Shown here: positions 7,828 to 15,062 of the stretch, in pieces
Layout: every line of letters starts with the position of its first letter
Numbering within the stretch: the stretch's first letter is position 1
Origin: Gemmatimonadota bacterium
GTDB lineage: Bacteria; Latescibacterota; UBA2968
Direction of reading: 5' to 3'
Assembly (NCBI GenBank): GCA_028874765.1
Contig: JAPPIE010000185.1
Span: 1-33,774, forward strand
DNA length: 33,774 nt
The notes under the pieces: generated by a model
Databases searched by the model: none
The model's input: only the letters and a program-made list of their open reading frames with translations
What the model was told of the DNA's origin: nothing
Translations under genes and position numbers: made by a program

Positions 7828-8205
7828 TTAAAAAGTTTTTTTTTCAATTGATGCGTCGCTTTGCCCACGCCTGAATTGTCTCACTTCGATCCGTGTGGAT
7901 TGGAGTGCGCGTTTTAAGTGGGTCAAAGCGCGCCGCGGTTTGGTCTGCGTGCCACAGGTAAAAAGGTCAATAGCTGCAAAACCCTGCTCTGGCCAGGTGT
8001 GGATGGTCAGATGGCTCTCCTGAATGACCACAACACCCGATACCCCAAAAGGCGAAAAGTGATGGAACATACTATTGATAACCGTGGCACCTGCGCGTTG
8101 GGCGGCTTCGATCATAACCGTTTCAAGCCCAGTGACATCATTGAGCTGATCGGCGGGGCAACCGTACAGATCGACGAGCAGATGTTTGCTCAGTGCATGG
8201 GACAT
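7828..8205 (-). CDS. speH: S-adenosylmethionine decarboxylase proenzyme, prokaryotic type, 125 aa
   Basis: This pyruvoyl enzyme makes decarboxylated AdoMet, the aminopropyl donor for spermidine. The self-cleavage site is ESH with Ser64 becoming the pyruvoyl group; His69 in TIHTWPE and Cys84 in FTCGT are at the spacing of the known processing and catalytic residues of the bacterial short form. The C-terminal about 20 residues are basic and variable. The start ATG at 8205 comes 8 bases after the stop of the TIM-barrel gene, with only a weak ribosome binding site, so translation probably depends on the upstream gene. Spermidine synthase is not in the window. Confidence 0.95.
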   Translation of the reverse strand: MSHALSKHLLVDLYGCPADQLNDVTGLETVMIEAAQRAGATVINSMFHHFSPFGVSGVVVIQESHLTIHTWPEQGFAAIDLFTCGTQTKPRRALTHLKRALQSTRIEVRQFRRGQSDASIEKKTF

Positions 8206-8213
8206 AGGCTCAT

Positions 8214-8984
8214 TCAGGATAGGAGTTTTTCGACGTATTCACGCGCAGCAGCACAGGCCTGGACGGGTTCACCCCAGGTGACTTTTTCCAGTTCAATGAC
8301 AAGTTCGCCATCATAACCCGCGCCCTTGAGAATACCGATAACATCTACAAAAGGCAAATCGCCCTCGCCAAAAGGCACGGGCGTTTCCCCCTTCTGATCT
8401 CTCAGATGAACAAGACCAATGCGATCGGCAAAAGCTTCTGCAAAAGCCCGCACATCGACACCAGCTGAAAGGAGATGCCCCATATCCATCAACACCCTGG
8501 CGCGATCGGGAAGCTCGGGCAAAATACCCTGATAATCATCGATATTCTCGAACAAATTCCCCTTGTGATTGCCTATATTGAGCGTAAAATTGGGAATGCG
8601 ATCGAGCACATGATTAATACCTGTAATAAAATCTTCGCGCGCTTCGTTTGTGCGATCACCGCCTTTGAGATTGGCACACTGCAGCCGCAGAGCGCGAGAA
8701 AGATGGATATCCCATTCGACCTGGCGCATATTGTATCTCAGATCGCGTTCGTCCGTGCTGGAATTGCGTCCCGTGATATTGCGAATATTGAGGCCCGTGA
8801 GCGTAACGCCCGCATTGTCCAGACGCTCGCGCACCATACGCACCGACGTATCCGCGTGAACCGGGGAACTCTCGCTAAACGTGCGAAAAAGCTCAATGCG
8901 ATTAAAGCCCGCTTCTGTAGCAACATTCAAAGCATCGGGCAAAAGTAAATCGGGACAAACAGTCGTGCTAAAAGTAAGTTGCAT
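8214..8984 (-). CDS. Sugar phosphate isomerase/epimerase-like TIM barrel, 256 aa
   Basis: The protein has the AP-endonuclease-2/xylose-isomerase-like TIM-barrel pattern: FSTTVCPD at the start, then strand ends carrying Glu, His and Asp that bind a divalent metal, such as NIGNHKGN, VLMDMGHL, LVHLRDQKG and ELVIELEK. Enzymes of this group isomerise or epimerise sugars and inositols; the substrate is unclear. I chose ATG at 8984 (start MQLTFS) with AAGAGTGA upstream, which matches where the first barrel strand should begin. An ATG at 9020 with GGGAG 4 bases upstream is an alternative. It is followed after 8 bases by the AdoMet decarboxylase gene, an unusual partner that may only reflect shared transcription. 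Confidence 0.85.
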   Translation of the reverse strand: MQLTFSTTVCPDLLLPDALNVATEAGFNRIELFRTFSESSPVHADTSVRMVRERLDNAGVTLTGLNIRNITGRNSSTDERDLRYNMRQVEWDIHLSRALRLQCANLKGGDRTNEAREDFITGINHVLDRIPNFTLNIGNHKGNLFENIDDYQGILPELPDRARVLMDMGHLLSAGVDVRAFAEAFADRIGLVHLRDQKGETPVPFGEGDLPFVDVIGILKGAGYDGELVIELEKVTWGEPVQACAAAREYVEKLLS

Positions 8985-9087
8985 AAATTCACTCTTTTGA
9001 AATCGGTGAGAGAGGGTCATCCAACTCCCAGCCAAGGGCAATGAGAGAAAGGTTGAATGCGGATCAAAGCTAATCCCGGTACAAACG

Positions 9088-9354
9088 TTAAACTATCGAG
9101 CCTGCCGAAGCCTGGATGCGCTCAACAACCCATTCTTGTATAAGATTCGCTTGAGAAACGCCCCGTGACTTAGCGAGTTTTGTAACAGCGGAAGCATCTT
9201 GAGGCTCTAGTCGAATAGTGACTTCGGTTTGACGCTCAAAAACAGATTCATGCACTTCTTCAAGTTCATCAGCGAAATCCGTTAAGTCATGAGTATCCCA
9301 GAACCGAGCGAGTTCTTCAATTGAATCGGTTTGTGGAATTTTTGTACGATTCAT
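9088..9354 (-). CDS. BrnA/CopG-type antitoxin, 88 aa
   Basis: The N-terminal IPQTDSIEELARFWDTHDLTDF segment is the recognisable toxin-binding part of CopG/BrnA-like antitoxins, and residues after about 45 (VTIRLEPQDASAVTKLAKSRG) form a ribbon-helix-helix DNA-binding domain. I prefer ATG at 9354, which overlaps the toxin stop as ATGA and has GGAGA 5 bases upstream, over ATG at 9366. Such antitoxins repress their own operon by binding a palindrome; a matching inverted repeat lies at 9661-9683. Confidence 0.88.
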   Translation of the reverse strand: MNRTKIPQTDSIEELARFWDTHDLTDFADELEEVHESVFERQTEVTIRLEPQDASAVTKLAKSRGVSQANLIQEWVVERIQASAGSIV

Positions 9355-9635
9355 TTGTCTCTCCATTGTCTATATCGCCGTCTTTCTTTTACAGTCATCA
9401 ATCTTGCAGTGACAGGGTATCCTCGGCCATCGGGGAATTGAATCACCACACAGAACAGATAACGTCCCGCGTATGTTTGCCCCAAAACATAGTACACTGG
9501 ATTCTCACCCTGAGATCTTGCACGTTGAACAAATGATCGACCAAAGCAAACTTCTTCGACTTCATCCGGCCTGATACTGTGTTGTGCAATATGATCAATT
9601 CTACTTTGAGGCCATAGCAACTGATGTATTCTCAT
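9351..9635 (-). CDS. BrnT-like toxin, 94 aa
   Basis: The protein matches the BrnT/COG2929 family of RelE-fold ribonuclease toxins. Diagnostic segments are IDHIAQHSIRPDEVEEVCFG near the start, a GRYLFCVVIQF strand, and the C-terminal PVTARLMTVKERRRY. The start ATG at 9635 (MRIHQLLWP) fits the usual N-terminus; in-frame GTG codons upstream add residues unlike the family. The toxin precedes the antitoxin, the usual brnTA order, with a 4-base overlap. The pair lies between the Rieske gene and the TIM-barrel gene on the same strand. Confidence 0.85.
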   Translation of the reverse strand: MRIHQLLWPQSRIDHIAQHSIRPDEVEEVCFGRSFVQRARSQGENPVYYVLGQTYAGRYLFCVVIQFPDGRGYPVTARLMTVKERRRYRQWRDK

Positions 9636-9660
9636 ACCCACCCATCTTCCCCTACAGATA

Positions 9661-9683
9661 AGAGATAATAGGGCCTTATCTCT
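9661..9683. promoter_or_regulatory. Inverted repeat between Rieske and toxin genes, candidate antitoxin operator
   Basis: AGAGATAA (9661-9668) and TTATCTCT (9676-9683) are perfect 8-base arms around a 7-base spacer. The element starts at the last base of the Rieske stop codon and ends 25 bases before the toxin start, the position expected for an autoregulatory operator. A weak terminator for the Rieske gene is the alternative. Confidence 0.45.
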
Positions 9684-10057
9684 CACCTCAGATAAAGCAC
9701 AACATCATCTCCTTCTGCTTCCACGCGATAGGTACGCACGCGCAAATCGTCATCTGTAATGGACTTACCGGTCTTCAGCTCAAACTCCCAGTTGTGCCAG
9801 GGGCACTTGATAATTTCGTTTTCGCGTTCATGTCCGATATCGGTAAAGCGCCCACCGCCCACCTCTTCGCCCTCCCAAACGACCAATGGACGCACGCGGC
9901 CCTTGCAAATCGGACCCAGGCGGTGGGGGCAGATATTGCGCAGGGCATAGAGATTACCATCCACATTGAGAATGCCAATTTCCCGGTTATTAACCGTCAC
10001 AATTTTGCGCTCGCCAGGGGGCAGATCCGCTATTTTCGCTACCCTGTGTTTCGACAT
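9683..10057 (-). CDS. Rieske [2Fe-2S] ferredoxin-like protein, 124 aa
   Basis: The cluster ligands are Cys43 and His45 in CPH and Cys85 and His88 in CPWH, the two halves of a Rieske site. The gap between them is longer than in a typical Rieske ferredoxin, with an insert at about 52-78 containing charged and glycine-rich sequence; such inserts occur in Rieske proteins of oxygenases. There is no signal peptide, so this is a soluble electron carrier. Its ATG shares a base with the stop of the amidohydrolase (TGATG), a strong sign of coupled translation, so the pair probably acts in one pathway. No oxygenase large subunit is present in the window. Confidence 0.92.
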   Translation of the reverse strand: MSKHRVAKIADLPPGERKIVTVNNREIGILNVDGNLYALRNICPHRLGPICKGRVRPLVVWEGEEVGGGRFTDIGHERENEIIKCPWHNWEFELKTGKSITDDDLRVRTYRVEAEGDDVVLYLR

Positions 10058-11169
10058 CAGAAAAGCCCAAATATTTCGCCGGCATTCTCGCCCATAATAC
10101 GCTTCTTCAGATCGCGATCAATATTGCGAAGGACGTGACCGGGCTCATCCCAGTCCCAATGTGGATAATCACTGGCGAAAACAAGGGTATCCTCGGCGTG
10201 CATCCAGCGCAAATACGTCTCCAGATCTTCTTTTCCGCCGGGTATATCGGGCATAGGTTGCGTACCCAGACGGATATGCTCGCGAATATATTCGCTGGGC
10301 AGGCGTTTGACCCACGGCGTGTAATCTCGCAGCGCGCGCCAATCGAGATCGAGGTGCCACATAAGACCCGGCAGCCAGAAAGTATCCATCTCGACAAATA
10401 TAAAGTGGAAATTTTGAAATTTCTCAAACACGCCCTCCACAACGAGACTCGTGACATGAGCCTGTGCAATTTGGGGCCGTGCCATACGCATTTCGAGATA
10501 ATAGGTGGGATATCCCGCAGCAGTGGGCGGTGCTGCAAGACCTGCGCCTTCAGCCCCAAAATGAACCGAAACGGGCAACCCGTGTCTCTCACAGGCCTCG
10601 TAAATGGGATGGTAGTGGCGGTTGCCAAAAGGCATGCGAGCGCCCGCGGGCATCATAACCTGCACAAAATCCGGATCGGGACCCAGACGATCAATTTCCT
10701 TTACCGCGAGTTGCGGATCTACAGGACAAATATGAATCGAAGTCCGAAACCGCGGATCGGCACTGATCCAGTGGTCTTTTGTCCAATCGTTAAACGCACT
10801 GCAATAAGCCGATGCGTAATCCGGGTTGTTGTGAACAGCTGCTGCATAAGGCCCACCCGTGAGAATCGCGTAATCTATATCATACACATCGAGGTGCTTC
10901 TCAATACAAACCTGTGGCTGATGGGCGGGATTTTCCTTTGGATCTTCCCACAGATCTTTTCGCGCACCGCCTCCCGGCATATTTGTATATCCGAGTCTCG
11001 GCATCATCGTACCAAAATCTTTGATATACTCGACAAAGTGGCGCGGCATATACGGATAGAGCGCGTCACCCTTACCCGGAGAATGGTGTACATCGCAATC
11101 TACAATCGTCATTTTTGTGAGCGCATTAGCCCTGCCATTGGTACGCGGAGCAGTTGTAGTAGCAGACAT
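10057..11169 (-). CDS. Amidohydrolase 2 family metal-dependent hydrolase/decarboxylase, 370 aa
   Basis: The fold is the amidohydrolase-2 TIM barrel: the first metal-binding strand is DCDVHH (Asp26, His28), a later His203 sits in SVHFG, and the C-terminal catalytic Asp334 is in FASDYPHWD. Members include decarboxylases of aromatic acids and hydrolases of C-C or amide bonds. The substrate is not evident. The start at 11169 has a strong AGGAGG 5 bases upstream and a good promoter just before it. The next gene, a Rieske protein, overlaps its stop by one base, which points to a joint role, perhaps in aromatic or polyketide-like compound breakdown; that is inference. Confidence 0.9.
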   Translation of the reverse strand: MSATTTAPRTNGRANALTKMTIVDCDVHHSPGKGDALYPYMPRHFVEYIKDFGTMMPRLGYTNMPGGGARKDLWEDPKENPAHQPQVCIEKHLDVYDIDYAILTGGPYAAAVHNNPDYASAYCSAFNDWTKDHWISADPRFRTSIHICPVDPQLAVKEIDRLGPDPDFVQVMMPAGARMPFGNRHYHPIYEACERHGLPVSVHFGAEGAGLAAPPTAAGYPTYYLEMRMARPQIAQAHVTSLVVEGVFEKFQNFHFIFVEMDTFWLPGLMWHLDLDWRALRDYTPWVKRLPSEYIREHIRLGTQPMPDIPGGKEDLETYLRWMHAEDTLVFASDYPHWDWDEPGHVLRNIDRDLKKRIMGENAGEIFGLF

Positions 11170-11194
11170 ATCAACCTCCTATGTGATGGTCAGG

Positions 11195-11223
11195 AGAATA
11201 GATTACTTCCTTTTCAATGTCAA
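11195..11223 (-). promoter_or_regulatory. Sigma70-like promoter for the amidohydrolase-Rieske genes
   Basis: On the minus strand a perfect TTGACA (11218-11223) is separated by 17 bases from TATTCT (11195-11200). The predicted start of transcription is about 20 bases before the ATG at 11169, leaving the AGGAGG site in a short leader. The -35 box overlaps the intergenic end of the PhyH gene by only a few bases. Confidence 0.6.
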
Positions 11224-11224
11224 G

Positions 11225-11971
11225 TCAAACAATATCAAACGTGCGAGCCACCACCCAGTCGGGTCGGGGATTATCCACCGCACGGGGCTTATTGGATATG
11301 GAATTGTACGCGATGATAAATGTCTTGCGGGGCAATGGCGACATGTTGTGACCAGAGCCGTGCACAATATTGCAATCAAAAAACAGCACATCGCCCGGCT
11401 TTCCCGTAATATGCTCAATATCCTCCTCACAAATTTTTTCTTTCAGTGTACCTGTATCAATACACCACTGCTTATAGCTCGTCGTAACCGTATCCGCATA
11501 GTGCTCCTGACGCCCCCATTTATGAGACCCCGATACCACCATCAAACAACCATTGTTGAGCGTGGCCCGATCCAGAAAAACCATAGCGGAAACGAGACGC
11601 GGATCAACCCCATCCCACATCCAGTACCCATAGTCCTGGTGCCACAGCCAGACCGTGCCCTCAAAAGCATCCTTGACATTGAGTTTCGAGTGCCAGATAT
11701 ACACATCGTCTTTGAGAACCTGCCGAACGGGATACAGAATTTTCGGATGATTGATAAGCTCCTGAAAAGCGTCAACACTCCGATGGGCGAGATAAACCTG
11801 ACGCACAGCCCCACCGCGTTCGCGTTCCCGATGCAACCCGTCATTCTCCCCACTGAGCAAAAGCGGAACATCGCCATTGAGTGCATCGACCTCGTCGGAT
11901 GAAAGCAGACCGGGCATAAAGAGATAACCCTGTTCATCGTATCGTGCGAGTTGTTCGTCTGTCCATTTCAT
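11225..11971 (-). CDS. Phytanoyl-CoA dioxygenase (PhyH) family Fe(II)/2-oxoglutarate oxygenase, 248 aa
   Basis: The iron site is visible as His111-x-Asp113 in WHQDYG and the distal His204 in NIVHGSGHN, followed by Arg215 in position to hold 2-oxoglutarate. The length and the DEQGYLFMPGLL start are typical of bacterial PhyH proteins, which hydroxylate varied small molecules; the name does not imply phytanate as substrate. The start ATG at 11971 has GGGAG 6 bases upstream. It lies 19 bases after the stop of the secreted peptidase gene. PhyH families are strongly expanded in Poribacteria and Latescibacterota, which supports the taxonomic guess. Confidence 0.93.
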   Translation of the reverse strand: MKWTDEQLARYDEQGYLFMPGLLSSDEVDALNGDVPLLLSGENDGLHRERERGGAVRQVYLAHRSVDAFQELINHPKILYPVRQVLKDDVYIWHSKLNVKDAFEGTVWLWHQDYGYWMWDGVDPRLVSAMVFLDRATLNNGCLMVVSGSHKWGRQEHYADTVTTSYKQWCIDTGTLKEKICEEDIEHITGKPGDVLFFDCNIVHGSGHNMSPLPRKTFIIAYNSISNKPRAVDNPRPDWVVARTFDIV

Positions 11972-11990
11972 GGGTAACTCCCGGGTATTG

Positions 11991-13991
11991 TTAATTCCCC
12001 ATCACATGTATCTGAAGCGTTTCCAAACCCTCCAAAAATAAATCGACATCTTTCTCCATAGAAACAGGTACAGTCTCGGTCCGACTACCCAAAAAATCCG
12101 TTGAGCTACCAAAAGAATCAGGCGGGCTACCGAAAGGATCAGGCGGCAGATCACTTTCCTCACCTGACCCTACAAATGTCAAACGCGCCTTTAAGATAAC
12201 ATTTTCATCTCTTCTATTCGCGCTGGCAAAAACATCTTCGAGCGTTTCATCACGCCCAAAAGGATCAAAAAATCCGAAAGGATCGCCGCCTTCACCAGCA
12301 GAATCTGACCCTAATGTTGCTACAGAACCCACTTCGAGTTGATAAACACCTGCGGGAAGTGTATCGGGTATGCCAAATGCCATCTCGATTTCCCGGTCCT
12401 CACGCCGCCCCACGCGCAGCGAAGTCGCAACAGACAACGTACTCCCAGCACTAACAACCGTATCCGCAGCAACGCCTACTATTTTTGCAAAACGGGATTC
12501 GGGCAATATATCAACATGAATCTCGGCCTCGCGCATCTGCACAGCGTAATCATCCCGTGTCATGATTCGTGAGAGTATATCTGTCAAATCGCCAACGGCA
12601 TTTACAACCAAAAATAAAAGCTGCCCTTCCGGCTCTGCATAGAGCCGAGAACGAGCCAGTATTGAATCTGTCTCCACAAAAGAAATATTCGTCTTGACGC
12701 GCACACTGTGATTCGGCTCGTTTTCAACCCGGTTAACCAAAGGCGAGAACAAAGCCTCCGCAACGAGATCGGCTGTCGTGAAGGGGTCAAGACCAACCGC
12801 CACCCTGTGCGTAAGCTCAAGCACCTGCCCTAAAGAAAAAGTATATATGCTCTTGACAGGTATCAACTCTGGCCCCTCGCCAAGCACACCGCGAACCGAG
12901 GGCAAACGATCTTCGGTCAGCGTTCCCCGCACTGTTGGATTCAGCGTTGCAAACTTAAACGGCGCAGAGAGATTGGATATTGGACCGAGCACCACTGCTT
13001 CTATAATGGGCAGTTCGACTATCCCCACACCATCCATCGGATGTCCAAAACCATATACCCGATTGCCATCGACGTATGATATGGTTCCCAACGCGGCAAT
13101 CGCAACCTCACCCAGCATCAAACCAACTGTCAGTGGCCTACCCGCCTCAAAACTGATCTGATGTTGCTGTGTTTTTCCGGCTGACATCACCTCACTCAGG
13201 CGGGAAGAATCATCTGGCTGGGGCATGCGATTGAATCCCGTGCCCAGCAAAGGGATAATTAGGGGAGAGATACCACTATCTCGCCAGGTGACCGTGCGCT
13301 TAGTCAATGGAATCGCACCCTTATCGCCAATCACCCATTCTATAGGCGTCGCAAAAAAATAGTACGGCGGGCTATCTTGAGAAGAAAAACCATAAGCAAT
13401 AGCACCCCATGTGCCTTGCTCATTGAAAATGGGAGAACCACTCATACCCTGGGCAATCCCTCCGAGTTGTATCAAAACGGGATCGGAAGCTTCAACCATA
13501 TAAACGGGCATTGGTGCCAAAAAATCGTCAACCACCTGTATAAACGTCATTTCGAGATCTGCAAGCTGTCCATTGGCAAATTCGGTCCGCATAAATACAG
13601 GTGTGCCTATGGGCATAGAGCGAACCGATTCAACCGATACAATGGGCGAAAGAGGATAGGGTTGTAACTCTCCCGGCGGACGCAAAACACCTTCACTTTC
13701 CATAGACACTGTTTTGCCAAATGCCCCGACAAATAACAGAAAATCGTTAAAAGTAATCTCGCCATCGCCATTCAGATCGTACCTGGATTCGTACGCCGCA
13801 TCGCCACGACTGAACCCGAACTTATCTACAAATTGCAAAAAGTCGGGAAAATCGACAACACCGCTTCCATCAAAATCCGGATTAAAGCCTGATTGTAACG
13901 CGCTCTGAAGGGGTTGAATCAAAAGAAAAATGGATAGGCTTGCAAAGATCAAAGCCTGTGCTACACAGGTGTAGAATCCCCGTTTTCTCAT
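11991..13991 (-). CDS. Secreted SpoIVB/S55-like serine peptidase with N-terminal dockerin-like calcium repeats, 666 aa
   Basis: A signal peptide covers about residues 1-31 (RKRG then a hydrophobic core). Two dockerin-like calcium loops follow, DFDGSGVVDF at 39-48 and DLNGDGEITF at 72-81. Residues 115-340 resemble the SpoIVB peptidase S55 domain: GGIAQGMSGSPIF holds the candidate nucleophile Ser184, and GFGHP holds His317, a candidate catalytic His. The rest is beta-rich and ends in a Pro/Gly/Ser/Phe-rich repeat (about 620-645, with repeated PFGS/SFGS units). In cognate SpoIVB the His precedes the Ser, so the order is reversed here. The start at 13991 has AGAGG about 9 bases upstream. It is probably periplasmic or on the cell surface; the target is unknown. 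Confidence 0.8.
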   Translation of the reverse strand: MRKRGFYTCVAQALIFASLSIFLLIQPLQSALQSGFNPDFDGSGVVDFPDFLQFVDKFGFSRGDAAYESRYDLNGDGEITFNDFLLFVGAFGKTVSMESEGVLRPPGELQPYPLSPIVSVESVRSMPIGTPVFMRTEFANGQLADLEMTFIQVVDDFLAPMPVYMVEASDPVLIQLGGIAQGMSGSPIFNEQGTWGAIAYGFSSQDSPPYYFFATPIEWVIGDKGAIPLTKRTVTWRDSGISPLIIPLLGTGFNRMPQPDDSSRLSEVMSAGKTQQHQISFEAGRPLTVGLMLGEVAIAALGTISYVDGNRVYGFGHPMDGVGIVELPIIEAVVLGPISNLSAPFKFATLNPTVRGTLTEDRLPSVRGVLGEGPELIPVKSIYTFSLGQVLELTHRVAVGLDPFTTADLVAEALFSPLVNRVENEPNHSVRVKTNISFVETDSILARSRLYAEPEGQLLFLVVNAVGDLTDILSRIMTRDDYAVQMREAEIHVDILPESRFAKIVGVAADTVVSAGSTLSVATSLRVGRREDREIEMAFGIPDTLPAGVYQLEVGSVATLGSDSAGEGGDPFGFFDPFGRDETLEDVFASANRRDENVILKARLTFVGSGEESDLPPDPFGSPPDSFGSSTDFLGSRTETVPVSMEKDVDLFLEGLETLQIHVMGN

Positions 13992-14079
13992 TAGTTTTTT
14001 CCTCTCATTGGATTTTAAAAGCTATTTTAAACCATATCCCAATCACACACTTCAAACAGATTAAATCATACCTTCCGCC

Positions 14080-14112
14080 TTTCTTCGTGTCCCTTTGTGT
14101 TCTTCGTGGATA
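14080..14112. repeat. Short tandem-like intergenic repeat (CTTCGTGTCC-type tract)
   Basis: The tract reads TTCTTCGTGT, CCCTTTGTGT, TCTTCGTGGA in successive blocks of about ten bases, all variants of one unit. It lies between the S55 peptidase gene and the glutaminyl cyclase gene, 8 bases from the latter's stop. From general knowledge, very similar degenerate tracts occur between genes in several uncultured phyla. No open frame or strong hairpin was seen. Confidence 0.5.
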
Positions 14113-14119
14113 TTGCCTT

Positions 14120-14956
14120 TCACTGAACGAGTTTGATCTCAAACAACTTGGGCCACCACTTGCCCGTAACAAAAATGCGGTCGGTCACAGCGTCATAGGC
14201 AATGCCATTTAGCACACCAACGCGGTGATTCAAGCGATCGGTTTGAGAGAGAATACCCGCGAGATTGATCCATCCCGTAATCTTACCGCTTTTGGGATCG
14301 ATGCGGGCAATGCGGTCGGTTTGCCATACATTGGCAAAAATTTGTCCCTCAATATATTCAAGCTCGTTGAGATAATGAACAGGCCCCGTGCTATCGGTCA
14401 CTTCGATACGCCCAATTTCCCTAAATGTATTGGGATCCCGAAAATAAATAGTATTTGTACCATCGCTCATAATCAGCTTTTCGCCATCGTGAGTAAGCCC
14501 CCAACCCTCCGTGGGATAGGTAAATTGGACCTGTAACTCAAATGTGTTCTTGTCGTACACAAAGCATATACCCGATTTCCACGTAAGTTGATACAGGCGG
14601 TCGTCAAAAATCGCGATGCCCTCGCCAAAAAAATTAGGAGCAATGCTTTTCTGCGTCAAAACCGCGCCTGTAGCAGGCATAATCTTGCGAATGGTTGAAG
14701 CACCGTAGTTTCCGGTACCTTCGTAAAAAAAACCATCTTCAAAAACCAACCCCTGCGTAAAAGCATTGGGATCGTGTAAATAGGTATTGACAATCGTGTA
14801 GGTATAAATGGACGGAAGCGCGGATTCGGAAGTAGAGGAATCAGAACCCGGAAGAGGCGGCGTCTGGTTGCACGTCGTAAAAAAGAAAATACACCAACAA
14901 ATAGAGAAAACGCGAACACATCTTTTGGTATTGGCAATCAATGGTTTAATTCCCAA
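14120..14956 (-). CDS. Glutaminyl-peptide cyclotransferase-like beta-propeller, probable lipoprotein, up to 278 aa
   Basis: The protein matches the plant/bacterial glutaminyl cyclase family, a five-bladed propeller that converts N-terminal Gln to pyroglutamate. Supporting segments are HDPNAFTQGLVFEDG, FYEGTGNYGASTIRK, FGEGIA, LNELEYIEGQIFANVW and LNGIAYD. Residues 1-28 are a basic then hydrophobic leader with TTC at 27-29, an imperfect lipobox, so it is probably exported and lipid-anchored. The start is uncertain: the longest frame begins with TTG at 14956, and a TTG at 14941 is also possible; no ATG fits. It is divergent from the plus-strand hydrolase at 15063. Confidence 0.82.
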   Translation of the reverse strand: MGIKPLIANTKRCVRVFSICWCIFFFTTCNQTPPLPGSDSSTSESALPSIYTYTIVNTYLHDPNAFTQGLVFEDGFFYEGTGNYGASTIRKIMPATGAVLTQKSIAPNFFGEGIAIFDDRLYQLTWKSGICFVYDKNTFELQVQFTYPTEGWGLTHDGEKLIMSDGTNTIYFRDPNTFREIGRIEVTDSTGPVHYLNELEYIEGQIFANVWQTDRIARIDPKSGKITGWINLAGILSQTDRLNHRVGVLNGIAYDAVTDRIFVTGKWWPKLFEIKLVQ

Positions 14957-14989
14957 AAATTTTCATATATTGGTCACCTGGCGAGACTC

Positions 14990-15018
14990 TTGTTAAATAT
15001 ACGATTATGATACATAAT
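14990..15018 (+). promoter_or_regulatory. Sigma70-like promoter for the plus-strand amidohydrolase
   Basis: TTGTTA (14990-14995) and CATAAT (15013-15018) are 17 bases apart in the divergent region, with the start codon about 45 bases further on. The -10 matches the consensus in five of six positions. Confidence 0.5.
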
Positions 15019-15062
15019 ACTCAAGAGGATGAATTTCCAAAACACGCGATTGGAGGTTGGTT

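Noticed and set aside
7683-7868. Short minus-strand frame between the membrane protein and speH genes
   Set aside because: It overlaps the speH end and the terminator hairpin and has no ribosome binding site or family.
10135-11316. Plus-strand open frame of 393 codons opposite the amidohydrolase
   Set aside because: Antisense to a gene with clear catalytic motifs and no family resemblance of its own.
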